64,000 nt of DNA, taken from positions 1 through 64,000 of the forward strand of contig NZ_NMQT01000009.1 of assembly GCF_002234405.1 (NCBI RefSeq), read 5' to 3'. The DNA is from Amycolatopsis thailandensis. Lineage in GTDB: Bacteria; Actinomycetota; Actinomycetes; Mycobacteriales; Pseudonocardiaceae. The position numbers and the translations under genes are program-made. Of this stretch, positions 1 through 8,988 are shown in pieces. How positions within the stretch are numbered: the stretch's first letter is position 1; the number at the start of each line of letters is the position of its first letter. The notes below the pieces were generated by a model, which worked only from the letters and a program-made list of their open reading frames with translations, was not told where the DNA came from and did no database searches.

Positions 1-97
1 CTCATTGCCACTCACGACCCCCTCGCCAAAGGTGCATGCCAGCATGAAACGGACATTCTACAGCCGGAAAGTGTCCCTTGTGGACAGATGAACCCAA

Positions 98-152
98 GTC
101 CGTGAAGGCCTCCTTGAGGGACCCAGAGTCCCTCAAGGAGGCATTCACGGAC
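98..152. repeat. 55-bp intergenic palindrome
   Basis: Two 25-bp arms (98-122 and 128-152) match at 24 of 25 positions around a 5-nt loop. The outer part of the arm reads GTCCGTGAAGGCCTCCTT, which recurs in the hairpins at 20085 and 21586. It lies about 70 bp beyond the stop of the minus-strand LLM gene, so it could act as a factor-independent terminator lacking a U-tract, or be a dispersed palindromic element. I see no convincing gene in positions 1-221; the minus-strand reading frame across this stretch is made largely from the palindrome. Confidence 0.85.
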
Positions 153-221
153 GGGCACTCAGGGCTTGCGGCCTCATGAGTGGCGGACACCATCGCGGGG
201 AAAGCGCCCTTCAGCTCCCAG

Positions 222-1247
222 CTACGAAAGGGTTTCGGCGACCTTCGTGAGTGTCGCGGCATCGCCCCGCAGAAGCAGCGTGGTCACCACGGTCTCCTCC
301 CACGCGGCCAGTTCGTCACGGATCTTCTCCGCCGGTCCGATCAGCGACGTGTCCTCCACCAGCGACGTCGGGATCGCGGCGGTCGCCTCGTCCTTCCGGC
401 CCGCCAGGTACAGCTCCTGAACCTTGTCGGCGACGTCCTCGTACCCCATCCGGGCGAAGACGTCGTGATGGAAGTTGACCGATTTCGCGCCCATGCCGCC
501 GATGTAGAGCGCGAGCGACGGCTTGATCCAGCTCGCGGCCTCCTCGACGTCGTCGTGGACGAGCACCGGCACGGACGCGGCGACCTCGAAGTCGTCGAAG
601 CCGTGCCTGGCACCGGGGCGCGAGAAGCCTTCTTGCAGCGCTGTCCGGTAGAAACCGTCGCTCTTGGGCGAAAAGAACAGCGGGAGCCAGCCGTCGCAGA
701 TCTCCGCCGAAAGCGCCACGTTCTTCGGCCCTTCCGCGGCGAGGAAGATCGGGATCTCCTTGCGGAACGGGTGCACCGTGGACTTCAGCGCCTTCCCCAG
801 CCCCGTCCCACCTTGCAGCGGCAACTGGAAATGCCGACCGTCGTGGGTCACCGGCGCCTCCCGCGCGACGACCTTCCGCACGATGTCGACGTACTCGCGG
901 GTGCGCGCCAGCGGCTTCGGATACGGCTGCCCGTACCACCCCTCGACCACCTGCGGTCCGGACGCGCCGAGCCCGAGCACGAACCGGCCGCCGGACAGGT
1001 GGTCCAGCGTCAGCGCGTGCATGCCCGTCGCCGTCGGGGTGCGCGCCGACATCTGGACGATGTTGGTGCCGAGCTTGATCCGGCTCGTGGACGCGCCCCA
1101 CCAGGCGAGCGGGGTGAACGCGTCCGAGCCGTAGCCCTCGGCGGTCCACACGGAATCGAAGCCGAGTTCTTCGGCCCGCAACACCGCGTCCAGCGCGCCT
1201 TCCGGCGGGGCGGAGGACCAGTAACCGAGGTGGTAACCAAGCTTCAT
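222..1247 (-). CDS. LLM-class F420-dependent oxidoreductase
   Basis: A 341-residue luciferase-like (TIM-barrel) oxidoreductase. It opens with MKLGYHLGYW and carries family landmarks: AEELGFDSVW near residue 30, the nonprolyl-cis-peptide-type stretch IKLGTNIVQM near 60, and RFVLGLGASGP near 90. That architecture is typical of actinobacterial F420-dependent enzymes rather than FMN two-component monooxygenases, but the substrate cannot be read from sequence. The start is supported by TAGGAG about 6 nt upstream of ATG. It lies 12 nt downstream of the mpaB-type oxygenase gene on the same strand, so the two probably form an operon controlled by the divergent TetR regulator. Confidence 0.88.
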   Translation of the reverse strand: MKLGYHLGYWSSAPPEGALDAVLRAEELGFDSVWTAEGYGSDAFTPLAWWGASTSRIKLGTNIVQMSARTPTATGMHALTLDHLSGGRFVLGLGASGPQVVEGWYGQPYPKPLARTREYVDIVRKVVAREAPVTHDGRHFQLPLQGGTGLGKALKSTVHPFRKEIPIFLAAEGPKNVALSAEICDGWLPLFFSPKSDGFYRTALQEGFSRPGARHGFDDFEVAASVPVLVHDDVEEAASWIKPSLALYIGGMGAKSVNFHHDVFARMGYEDVADKVQELYLAGRKDEATAAIPTSLVEDTSLIGPAEKIRDELAAWEETVVTTLLLRGDAATLTKVAETLS

Positions 1248-1259
1248 CGAGGCTCCTAA

Positions 1260-2180
1260 TCAGACGTTCGGTGAGTAGTGCTCGGGTTTGCCCCGCTCCG
1301 AAAGCGGCGGAAGGTTCCTCGCCGGAGTCTCGACCAACGGCGCGTCCGGGGCCAGTTCGCCACGCTCACGACGCCAGCCCGCCCTGGCCCGAGGGTGGTA
1401 GCGGCGGTCTCGCGGGACCAGCTTGAACGCCGCGTTGATCAGCTTCCCGACCCGCCGGTGCCGTCGCTCGTCGCGATCGGTCCAGGTGTAGCCGAGCAGT
1501 TCGCGGATCGGCGGGTCGTACAACCCGACCGTCAGCCAGACGAAGTTCCGCGCCACCTGCCCGCCCACGAGGTTCCACGCGAAATCCGGCAGCCACGGCA
1601 GGAAATGCGGCTTCGCGAGGTCCTTGATCTCCAGCACGTCGCGCGTGGCCTTGTTGTCCTCCAGGACGTCCTCGCACATCCGCTTCCAGTACAGCTGGAA
1701 GTCCTCCCACGTCCGGGGCACCGGGCGCATGCTCATGCCGTACATCTCGTACCACTGCACGTGCTCGTCGAACAGCTTCCGCTTCTCGGCCTCGCCGATG
1801 CCGCCGACGAAGTTGTCGGCGATGAGGATGGCGCTCATGAAGAACGTCGAATGCGCCCAGTAGAAGGTGTCCGGGTTGAGCGCGTGGTAGCGCCGCCCGT
1901 GTTTGTCGACGCCCTTGATCCGATCGTGGTAGCCGCGCACCTCCAACGCCGTCTGTTGGGCGCGCGGGCCGTCGTAGATGACTCCCCCGATCGGGTACAG
2001 CGAGCGGAACAGCCGCTGCCAGCGCTCCTCGAAGAACCGCGAGTGTTCCTCCACGCCCGCGCCCAGTTCGGGGTGCATGTTCTGCATGGACCCGGCCCAG
2101 AGCGCGATGAGCAGCCCTCGCCAATCGCCGAAGTACTTCCAGGTCAGCGAATCCGGTCCCAGCGGCCGCGGCTGTGTCAT
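1260..2180 (-). CDS. oxygenase MpaB family (DUF2236) protein
   Basis: About 306 residues. Family-typical features are a tryptophan- and histidine-rich helical protein with an FYWAHSTFF segment near residue 115 and a long conserved C-terminal helical part; MpaB/latex-clearing-protein relatives are haem or metal-dependent oxygenases. The natural substrate is unknown. The frame stays open upstream to 2264, but the ATG at 2180 follows GAGGAG and the extra codons would translate the operator DNA, so I place the start at 2180. It is divergent from the TetR gene at 2284 and precedes the LLM oxidoreductase by 12 nt. Confidence 0.85.
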   Translation of the reverse strand: MTQPRPLGPDSLTWKYFGDWRGLLIALWAGSMQNMHPELGAGVEEHSRFFEERWQRLFRSLYPIGGVIYDGPRAQQTALEVRGYHDRIKGVDKHGRRYHALNPDTFYWAHSTFFMSAILIADNFVGGIGEAEKRKLFDEHVQWYEMYGMSMRPVPRTWEDFQLYWKRMCEDVLEDNKATRDVLEIKDLAKPHFLPWLPDFAWNLVGGQVARNFVWLTVGLYDPPIRELLGYTWTDRDERRHRRVGKLINAAFKLVPRDRRYHPRARAGWRRERGELAPDAPLVETPARNLPPLSERGKPEHYSPNV

Positions 2181-2208
2181 CCCCGGTCTCCTCAATGAGC
2201 TGGTTAAA

Positions 2209-2255
2209 TTGACCACAACTGTTGTCAGGTTAAAGTTGACAACAGCCGTAGTCAA
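2209..2255. promoter_or_regulatory. Double TetR-type operator in divergent promoter
   Basis: Two copies of a 19-bp site lie between the divergent oxygenase and TetR genes. The site at 2237-2255 reads TGACAACAGCCGTAGTCAA. The site at 2209-2227, read on the opposite strand, is TGACAACAGTTGTGGTCAA; 16 of 19 positions agree. Each has partial dyad symmetry with TTGAC/GTCAA ends. The placement is classic for an autoregulating TetR repressor controlling both transcripts; which protein binds is inferred from position. Confidence 0.75.
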
Positions 2256-2283
2256 CTGTTGCATTCAGGACGAGGAGCCGATC

Positions 2284-2877
2284 ATGGCCGGCCGGAGCTG
2301 GGCAGGCACGACCCTGGACGACCGCAAGGCCGCGCGACGGGAACAGCTCGTCGAGGCGGGACTCGACCTGCTCGGCACCCAGGGCAGTGCCGGGGTGAGC
2401 GTCCGCGCGGTCTGCCGTCACGCCAAGCTGACCGAGCGGTACTTCTACGAGAGTTTCACCGACCGCGAGGAACTGGTCGTCGCGGTCTACGAGCACATCG
2501 GCGAGCAGGCGCGGCAAGCGCTGGTCGACGCCGTCAGCCACACGGCCGAACCCGCCGAACGGGCGAAGGCCGCCGTCCGCGCCTTCGTCGGATTGATGCT
2601 CGACGACCCGCGCAAGGGCCGCGTGCTGCTGCTCGCGCCGATCACCGATCCCGCGCTGACCACCCGCGGGATCGCGCTCCTCCCCTCCTTCGCCGAACTG
2701 GTCAGCGGGCAGTTGTCCCACGGTGACGCGGCGGAACGGCAGATGACGTCGATCGGGCTGGTCGGCGCGCTGAGCAACGTCTTCATCGCCTACCTCGACG
2801 GCTCGCTCAAGGTGAGCCGCGACCGCCTGATCGACCATTGCGTCCGCCTCGTGCTCGGGGCCGACCGTCAACCCTGA
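2284..2877 (+). CDS. TetR/AcrR family transcriptional regulator
   Basis: A 197-residue repressor-type protein with an N-terminal TetR helix-turn-helix (residues about 17-65: [15 protein letters not shown], then [19 protein letters not shown] and F-x-D-R-E-E-L). The C-terminal ligand domain is not diagnostic. The ATG at 2284 follows GAGGAG; an upstream extension of the frame covers the operator region and the opposite-strand gene and is not credible. It probably binds the paired 19-bp sites just upstream and controls the oxygenase/LLM operon. It ends 10 nt inside the convergent aldolase gene. Confidence 0.9.
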   Translation: MAGRSWAGTTLDDRKAARREQLVEAGLDLLGTQGSAGVSVRAVCRHAKLTERYFYESFTDREELVVAVYEHIGEQARQALVDAVSHTAEPAERAKAAVRAFVGLMLDDPRKGRVLLLAPITDPALTTRGIALLPSFAELVSGQLSHGDAAERQMTSIGLVGALSNVFIAYLDGSLKVSRDRLIDHCVRLVLGADRQP

Positions 2878-3902
2878 TCGCGTTCGGCGACCAGCTGAAG
2901 AGCGATGTCGATGATCATGTCCTCCTGTCCGCCCACGTACTTCGCGGCGCCGACGCGGTAGAGGATTTCGTGCGCCGGGACGTCGTAGCGCTCGGCGGCA
3001 CGCTCCGCGTGCAGCAGGAAACTCGAGTACACGCCCGCGAAACCCTGCACGATCGACGACCGGTCCATCACCGGCAGCCGGGTGATGTAGGGCTTCACGA
3101 CGTTCTCGGCGGCGTCCATCAGCACGTCCTTGTCGACGCCGGTGCGGATCCCGAGCCGTTCGAACGTCGCCGCGAGGACCTCGGTCGGCGAGTTGCCCGC
3201 ACCGGCCCCGAGCGCCACCAGCGAACCGTCGATCTGCCGGGCACCGGCCCGATACGCGAGCACCGAGTTCGCGACGCCGAAGCTCAGGTTCTGGTGCCCG
3301 TGGTAGCCGACCTGCGCCTCGTCGCCGAATTCCGCCACGAGCGCGGCGACGCGTTCGCCCGCGTCCTCCAGGATCAACGCCCCGGCGGAATCGACGACGT
3401 ACACGCACTGGCATCCGGCGTCGACCATGATCCTGCCCTGCTTCGCCAGCGCTTCCGGCGTAGACATGTGGGACAGCATCAGGAATCCGACCGTCTCCAG
3501 CCCGAGCTCCCGCGCCGCGCCGAAGTGCTGGACGGAGACGTCGGCCTCGGTGCAGTGGGTCGCGATCCGGACCGCGCCCGCGCCGAGATCGGCCGCCACC
3601 TTCAGGTCGCCGACCGTGCCGAGGCCGGGCAGGAGCAGTACCGCGATCTTCGCCCGTCGTGCCTCGTCGACCGCCGCGGCGATCAGCTTCCGCTCGTCGA
3701 CCAGGGAGAACCCGTAGTTGAACGTCGAGCCGCCGAGCCCGTCGCCGTGACTGACCTCGATCAGCGAGACCCCGCCGTCGTCCAGCGCCCGGACGGTGTC
3801 GCGCACGTTCTTCTCGGTGAACTGGTGCGCCATGGCGTGGCTGCCGTCGCGCAGGCTGGTGTCGACCAGCCGGACCTCACGGTCGATCCCGTCCCACTTC
3901 AC
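2868..3902 (-). CDS. 4-hydroxy-2-oxovalerate aldolase
   Basis: A 344-residue DRE-TIM metallolyase that cleaves 4-hydroxy-2-oxoacids to pyruvate and an aldehyde in aromatic or steroid-ring meta-cleavage pathways. The metal/catalytic loop is visible as [17 protein letters not shown] at about residues 13-29, and [11 protein letters not shown] near residue 198 supplies the metal-binding His residues. It starts at GTG and overlaps the stop of the upstream acetaldehyde dehydrogenase gene by 4 nt (GTGA), consistent with co-translation of the channelling aldolase/dehydrogenase complex (BphI/J or HsaF/G type). No hydratase of the same pathway is present in the window. Confidence 0.93.
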   Translation of the reverse strand: MKWDGIDREVRLVDTSLRDGSHAMAHQFTEKNVRDTVRALDDGGVSLIEVSHGDGLGGSTFNYGFSLVDERKLIAAAVDEARRAKIAVLLLPGLGTVGDLKVAADLGAGAVRIATHCTEADVSVQHFGAARELGLETVGFLMLSHMSTPEALAKQGRIMVDAGCQCVYVVDSAGALILEDAGERVAALVAEFGDEAQVGYHGHQNLSFGVANSVLAYRAGARQIDGSLVALGAGAGNSPTEVLAATFERLGIRTGVDKDVLMDAAENVVKPYITRLPVMDRSSIVQGFAGVYSSFLLHAERAAERYDVPAHEILYRVGAAKYVGGQEDMIIDIALQLVAERDQG

Positions 3903-4801
3903 GCCGCCACCTCCTGGGTCGCCAGCAGCTCGCCGACGCGGGCGGCCGCGGCCGTCATGATGTCGAGGTTCCCGGCGTACTTCGGCAGGAAGTCCCCGTT
4001 CCCGGCGACCTCGAGGAACACCGCGACCCGTGCCTGCCCGCTCCAGCCCGGCCGGGGCGGGTCGTACTGCGGATCCGCTTTGAGCGTGTAGCCCGGCACG
4101 TAGGCCTGGACGGTCTCGACCATCCGGTGGACGGATTCGGTCACCGCGGCGAAGTCCGCGTCCGGGTCGATCGCGCAGAACACCGTGTCGCGCATGATCA
4201 TCGGCGGTTCGACGGGGTTGATGATGATGATCGCCTTGCCGCGGCTCGCTCCCCCGACCAGTTCGATCCCGCGCGCCGTCGTCGCGGTGAACTCGTCGAT
4301 GTTCGCCCGCGTGCCCGGCCCGGCCGACCGCGACGAGACGGACGCGACGATCTCGGCGTAGGGCACCGGCGTCACCCGGGACACCGCGTGCACGATCGGG
4401 ATCGTGGCCTGGCCGCCGCAGGTGATGAGGTTGACGTTCGGCACGTCCAGCCGTTCCGGCAGGCCGACGGCGGGGCAGGTGAACGGGCCGACCGCGGCCG
4501 GGGTCAGGTCGATCGCGCGGATCCCCGCGGCGGCGTAGCGCGGCGCGTTCGCCAGATGCGCCTTCGCCGAAGTGGCTTCGAAGACCAGGTCCGGCAGCTC
4601 GTCGCGGGACAGCAGCCAGTCGACGCCGCCGGCGGAGGTCTCCAGCCCCAGCTCGGCCGCCTTCGCCAGCCCGTCCGACTCGGGGTCCACGCCGACCATG
4701 TACCGCACCTCGACGTGATCGCTGCGCCTCAGCTTCGCGAGCAGGTCGGTGCCGATGTTCCCGGGACCGACGATCGCGGCCACCGCTTTCCGTTGCGCCA
4801 T
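3899..4801 (-). CDS. acetaldehyde dehydrogenase (acylating)
   Basis: A 300-residue NAD-dependent enzyme converting acetaldehyde or propionaldehyde plus CoA to acyl-CoA. A Rossmann motif [11 protein letters not shown] sits at residues about 10-20 and the catalytic cysteine lies in NLITCGGQ near residue 130. Length and order match BphJ/HsaG, which form a complex with the aldolase encoded immediately downstream. It is the first gene of the pair, divergent from the IclR-type regulator, with about 40 nt between starts. The actual pathway (cholesterol ring, phenylpropionate or other meta-cleavage route) cannot be decided without the missing upstream enzymes. Confidence 0.93.
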   Translation of the reverse strand: MAQRKAVAAIVGPGNIGTDLLAKLRRSDHVEVRYMVGVDPESDGLAKAAELGLETSAGGVDWLLSRDELPDLVFEATSAKAHLANAPRYAAAGIRAIDLTPAAVGPFTCPAVGLPERLDVPNVNLITCGGQATIPIVHAVSRVTPVPYAEIVASVSSRSAGPGTRANIDEFTATTARGIELVGGASRGKAIIIINPVEPPMIMRDTVFCAIDPDADFAAVTESVHRMVETVQAYVPGYTLKADPQYDPPRPGWSGQARVAVFLEVAGNGDFLPKYAGNLDIMTAAAARVGELLATQEVAA

Positions 4802-4842
4802 GTCAGGTGACGCTCCCCGAGCGGATAGGGCACACTCAACCC

Positions 4843-5610
4843 ATGCGTGCCGCTGGGCGGAACGACGACCCGGAACGAACCGGAGCGGACGGCCTCGTGG
4901 CCGCCCGCGTCACCGCGCTGCTCTCCGCCTTCCGTCCGGGCGACGACGCGCTCGGCGTCTCCGAGCTCTCGCGGCGGACCGGGCTGGCGAAGTCGACCGT
5001 CCACCGGCTCACCGGGCACCTGGTCGCGACCGGACTGCTCGAACGCGAGGGCGCGGCACTGCGGCTCGGGCTGAAACTGTTCGAGATCGGCCAACTGGCG
5101 GTGCGGCGCCGCGGACTGGTCGAAGCGGCGCGTCCGTATCTCGCCGATCTCCGCGAGGCGACCCGGAACACCGTGCATCTCGCGGTGCTGGAAGGCACCG
5201 AGGTCGTCTATCTCGACATTCTCCGGGGACCCGACGCGCCGTCGTTGCCGTCCCGGATCGGCGGCCGTTTTCCCGCGCACGCCACCGGTGTCGGAAAGGC
5301 CATTCTCGCGTTTTCCCCGGATTCCGTGGTGACAGAGGTGATCGACGCGGGATTGCCCAGGGTCAGCGTCCGGACGATCACCGCCGCCGGCCTGTTGCGG
5401 CGCCAGCTCGCGAAGGTCCGCGACGAGGGAATCGCGTTGGAGCGCGAGGAATCCGGTGTCGGCGTCGTCTGCGCCGCGAGCCCTTTGCTCGACTCACAAG
5501 GCGTCGCGGTGGCGGCCTTGTCGATCTCCGGCTGGGCGAATCGCATGCACACCAACCGGGTCGCGCCCGCGGTCCGGACCGCCGCATTGGCGCTCTCTCG
5601 TACCCTGTAA
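4843..5610 (+). CDS. IclR family transcriptional regulator
   Basis: A 255-residue regulator with an N-terminal winged helix ([20 protein letters not shown] near residue 40) and a C-terminal IclR effector domain ([15 protein letters not shown] near 150, a typical signature). The frame extends to a GTG at 4807, but that would overlap the promoter of the divergent operon; ATG at 4843 is preferred, though neither has a strong ribosome-binding site. Divergent orientation suggests it controls the aldolase/dehydrogenase operon in response to a pathway intermediate; this is positional inference. Confidence 0.88.
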   Translation: MRAAGRNDDPERTGADGLVAARVTALLSAFRPGDDALGVSELSRRTGLAKSTVHRLTGHLVATGLLEREGAALRLGLKLFEIGQLAVRRRGLVEAARPYLADLREATRNTVHLAVLEGTEVVYLDILRGPDAPSLPSRIGGRFPAHATGVGKAILAFSPDSVVTEVIDAGLPRVSVRTITAAGLLRRQLAKVRDEGIALEREESGVGVVCAASPLLDSQGVAVAALSISGWANRMHTNRVAPAVRTAALALSRTL

Positions 5611-5697
5611 GAAACTATCCGTTGATTTTCACGTGATCGAAAGAATGTCGTCAATTCAGCCGTGTCCACCGCGAATTTCCGGGGCTACGCTTCGCGA

Positions 5698-7500
5698 GTG
5701 GTTCCCGTCGATGTCAACGGACGCCGCCTGGTAGGGACGGCCGCCATCCGGCTGCTGTCGATCGACGTCGTGCTCACGCTTCTCGTGATCACCGGTGGCG
5801 CGCGCGTGCTCAACCTGGCCTCACCGACGCCGTCTCCCGCCACCGAGCCGGCGACGGTCGCGCATGTCTTCGCCTTGAGTCACCTCACTTCCTTCACTGA
5901 CACCGGCGTCACCGGGACGTCGCCGTTCGGCTGGGCGCAGCTGGCCGGGTACGCGCTGCTCTCGCGGACGTTCGACCGGACCACCGTCCCGGTCATGGCG
6001 GTCCGCGAGACGACGGTGCTCGCGGCCGTGCTGTGCGCGGTCCTGCTGTGGCTCCTCGCGCGACGGCTGGGGCTGCCGTTCTGGGCGGCCACCATGGCGG
6101 TCGTGCTGATGGCGGTGTCGCCGCTCGCGATCGGGATGCAGCGGGTGGTGCTCGTCGAGCATCTCGCGGTCGCCTGGATCCTCGCCGCGCTCGTCCTCGC
6201 CGCGACACGGCGTGATCGGGCGCGGCCGTGGCACGACGTCCTCGTCGCGGTGTGCCTTCTCGCGGGTGTCCTCACGTCGCCACTGGCCCTGCTCGCGCTG
6301 CCGGCGGCGGGCTGGCTGCTCGCCCGGCGGCGGGAGGCGTCCCGCGTCGCGTTCACCGCCGTGGTGTTCACGCTCGGGCTCGGTATTGCTTTCGGCCCGG
6401 CCGGTCCGGTGCTGCGTCCGGAGCTGCCCGGGCCGCGTCCGCCGGGCATCGCCGACTGGGTCGTGCTGGACCCCGTGTTCGTCGTGCTGTCGATGGTCGC
6501 GATCGTCGCCGGGATGGTCCTGCCCCGGACACGGCCGCTCGCCGTTTCGGCGTTGCTGATCGCCGCCGTCCTCGCTTTCCCCGCGATCCCCGTCGAACTC
6601 CCGCTCGCGCTGTTGATCCCGCTGACGCCGCTGCTCGTCGCCGAAGTCGCGGCCACGGTCGCGGCGGGCGCCCCGGCCGCCGGTCATCGCCTGGTCCCGG
6701 CTCGCCGTCCCCTGCCCGCCATCGTGCTGGCGACGGTGCTGACCCTCGTCTCCGTGGCGGGCTGGGCGCACGGATTCGGCAGGCTGGCGCCGGGACCGTC
6801 CGCCGAGGCCTCGCTCACCCAGGCGCGGGAATGGTTACAGGACAACGCTTCCGGCGCCGTCGTCCTGGTCGACGACGCGAGCTGGACCGAACTCGCCGCG
6901 GACGGCTGGCCGACCGGTTCCCTGATCCCGGTCGGCTCGTGCGCGGTCACCTGCGCTGTCCCGGAATGGGCGGTACTGACCGCTTCCGGACAGCGCGAAC
7001 AGGCGCGTTTCCCCGCCGCGGCCGCGGTTCTCGTCGGTGGCACCAAAGTCGCCGTCTTCGGTTTCGGTGAGGACACCGTCACCGTCTCCCGCTTCGGCGA
7101 GCCTCCGGATTCACCCGGTGAGACCGAGGAATCCGGAGCACGTTCGCGTGCCGGTGCGGCCTTGGCGGCCTCGGAGCGGATCCAGTGCGAAGGGCGCACC
7201 CGGGACGCGCTGATCGCGGGCGAGGCCGATCCCCGGCTGATCGCCACCGCCGCCGCGCTCGCCACCCTCCATCCGATCCGGCTGGTCGATTTTCCCTCCG
7301 TGCCAAGCGAAGCCGCCGCCGGTCAGCCGCTGCGCCGGCTGGTCGTCTCCGGTAACGACGAAGCCGCCATCGCCGACTTCTTCACCGGTCAGCGCGCCAC
7401 GTTCCAGCCCGCGTCCGTCACCCGGGTGCCGGGCGGAGTGCTGGTGACGTACCCGTTGTTCCCACCGTCCGGACTGCTCACGCCGTTCTCGTCACCCTGA
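5698..7500 (+). CDS. polytopic membrane protein, glycosyltransferase-39-like (uncertain)
   Basis: About 600 residues with roughly nine to ten hydrophobic helices in the first two thirds and a soluble C-terminal domain. The layout resembles PMT/GT39-type membrane glycosyltransferases, but I see no firm catalytic motif, so the function is unassigned. The GTG at 5698 is chosen because the hydrophobic region follows directly; a GTG at 5662 is possible, and neither has a clear ribosome-binding site. A TTA leucine codon, rare in such genomes, occurs at 6835-6837. The gene is followed after 24 nt by the DUF4397 gene and then a sortase, suggesting a cell-envelope role. Confidence 0.7.
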   Translation: MVPVDVNGRRLVGTAAIRLLSIDVVLTLLVITGGARVLNLASPTPSPATEPATVAHVFALSHLTSFTDTGVTGTSPFGWAQLAGYALLSRTFDRTTVPVMAVRETTVLAAVLCAVLLWLLARRLGLPFWAATMAVVLMAVSPLAIGMQRVVLVEHLAVAWILAALVLAATRRDRARPWHDVLVAVCLLAGVLTSPLALLALPAAGWLLARRREASRVAFTAVVFTLGLGIAFGPAGPVLRPELPGPRPPGIADWVVLDPVFVVLSMVAIVAGMVLPRTRPLAVSALLIAAVLAFPAIPVELPLALLIPLTPLLVAEVAATVAAGAPAAGHRLVPARRPLPAIVLATVLTLVSVAGWAHGFGRLAPGPSAEASLTQAREWLQDNASGAVVLVDDASWTELAADGWPTGSLIPVGSCAVTCAVPEWAVLTASGQREQARFPAAAAVLVGGTKVAVFGFGEDTVTVSRFGEPPDSPGETEESGARSRAGAALAASERIQCEGRTRDALIAGEADPRLIATAAALATLHPIRLVDFPSVPSEAAAGQPLRRLVVSGNDEAAIADFFTGQRATFQPASVTRVPGGVLVTYPLFPPSGLLTPFSSP

Positions 7501-7524
7501 TCCCCGGCAAGAAAGGTCCTCACC

Positions 7525-8367
7525 ATGCGTCTCGTCACGGCCCTGATGAGACCCGCCGGCGTCGTCGCCGCCGCTTTGGTCCTGTTCGGCGGCCTGTCGC
7601 TTCCCGCACACGCGGCGCCCGGCCCCGGCGTCGGCTGGATCCGCGTCGGGCACCTCTCCCCCAAGGTCCCGCCGGTCGACATCTACTTCGCCACCTTCGG
7701 CAAGCCCGAAAAGGTCGTCATCCGCAAGGCCGGCTACGGCGCGGTGACGCCCTACTCCTCGGTGACCCCCGGCGCGTACACGGTTTCGATGCGGCCCGCC
7801 GACGCGGCCGCGTCCTCGCCGCCCGCGCTGAGCGCGACGATCGAGATCAAGGAGGAGAGCGCGTACTCACTGCTGGTGTTCGCGAACGGGCCCGGCGCGG
7901 GTTTGCGGGGTGAACTGGTCCAGGACGATCTGACCGCGCCCGCGGCCGGGAACGGACGGGTCCGCGTCGTCCAGGGCTCGGCCGCGCTGACCCCGGTGAG
8001 CGTCACCGGGCAGGACGGGAAATCCGTGGTGAACGGCGCCACGTATGGTTCGACGACGCCGTACACGGAACTCCCCGAAGGACGCTGGTCGCTGAAGATG
8101 ACCTCCGGCGGCACGACTTCGGAGTCCACAGTGGACATCAAAGCCGGATCGACGACCAGCCTGCTGGTGACCGAGAACGGCACCGGGTTGAAGACCGAGG
8201 CGATCGCCGACGGCGCCACCCTGCCGAACCCGCCGAAACTCGGGGTCGAGACCGGTGGCGGCGGGACCACCCCGAAGTCCCTGCCGTGGTGGCCTTTCGC
8301 CGCTTTGCCCGCGCTGGTCCTGATCGCGGTGCTGGTGGGCAGACGACGTCCGGCGCATGATCGCTGA
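7525..8367 (+). CDS. secreted DUF4397-domain protein with C-terminal anchor
   Basis: 280 residues with a signal peptide ending near AHAAPG (residues 28-34). Two DUF4397-like beta repeats follow: GWIRVGHLSP...VDIYF near 40-55 and GRVRVVQGSA near 145. A Gly/Thr/Pro linker leads to a C-terminal tail of LPWWP, a hydrophobic helix and RRR, the layout of a wall-sorting or membrane anchor without a canonical LPXTG. ATG at 7525 has GAAAGG 8 nt upstream. It overlaps the sortase gene by 11 nt, so the two are probably translated together and the protein is a candidate partner of that sortase. Confidence 0.85.
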   Translation: MRLVTALMRPAGVVAAALVLFGGLSLPAHAAPGPGVGWIRVGHLSPKVPPVDIYFATFGKPEKVVIRKAGYGAVTPYSSVTPGAYTVSMRPADAAASSPPALSATIEIKEESAYSLLVFANGPGAGLRGELVQDDLTAPAAGNGRVRVVQGSAALTPVSVTGQDGKSVVNGATYGSTTPYTELPEGRWSLKMTSGGTTSESTVDIKAGSTTSLLVTENGTGLKTEAIADGATLPNPPKLGVETGGGGTTPKSLPWWPFAALPALVLIAVLVGRRRPAHDR

Positions 8368-8944
8368 CCGCGCCGCGTTCGTCCTTTCAGGACTTCTGGC
8401 GCTCACCGCTTGCGCGCCCGCTCCGGCGCCTCTCGCCCCGGCGGGAGCGGTCGCGCCGGCCGTGCCCGGTCCGCTTCCGCTTCCCGCCAGGGCGAAGGCG
8501 GCGCCGAACCGGCTGACCATCCCGGCGATCGGCCTCGATCAGGCGGGACTAGTCCCGCTCACGCTCGGAGCGGCAGGCGAACTCCAGGCACCCGGCCGGT
8601 TCTCCGACGTCGGCTGGTACGAGGACGGGCCGGTGCCGGGCGACCCCGGCCCCGCCGTCCTCGCCGCGCACGTCGACTCGCGCTCGGGACCGGCGCCGTT
8701 CTTCCGGCTGCGCGAACTGCGGCCCGGCGACGAGGTACGCGTCGCGCGATCCGACGGCGCCGACGTCGTGTTCCGTGTCGACTCCGTCCGGCGTTACCCG
8801 AAGGACGAATTCCCGACGCAGGCTGTCTACGGTCCCGCGCCGGGCAGCGCGCTCAGGTTGATCACCTGCGGCGGAAGCTTCGACGCGGCGAAACGGTCCT
8901 ATCGGGACAACGTCGTCGTGTACGCCTCACAGCGCTGGGACTAG
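8357..8944 (+). CDS. class F-like sortase
   Basis: 195 residues with an N-terminal signal segment containing a lipobox-like LTAC at about residue 16-19, a Pro/Ala linker, and a sortase beta-barrel. The catalytic triad is visible: His in AAHVDSR (near 108), Cys in LITCGG (near 173), and Arg in KRSYRDNVVVYA (near 183). Short catalytic domain and actinobacterial context fit class F. Its role would be transpeptidation or processing of surface proteins. The lipobox is unusual for a sortase, which normally has an uncleaved N-terminal anchor; whether it is lipidated is untested. Confidence 0.88.
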   Translation: MIADRAAFVLSGLLALTACAPAPAPLAPAGAVAPAVPGPLPLPARAKAAPNRLTIPAIGLDQAGLVPLTLGAAGELQAPGRFSDVGWYEDGPVPGDPGPAVLAAHVDSRSGPAPFFRLRELRPGDEVRVARSDGADVVFRVDSVRRYPKDEFPTQAVYGPAPGSALRLITCGGSFDAAKRSYRDNVVVYASQRWD

Positions 8945-8988
8945 AACGCGGCAGGATTAGAGGACAGGCGCAACGGGTAGCACCAGGT

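Noticed and set aside
2..262. Minus-strand 86-codon frame at the left edge
   Set aside because: It overlaps the LLM gene end and consists largely of the translated 55-bp palindrome; no start signal or family resemblance.
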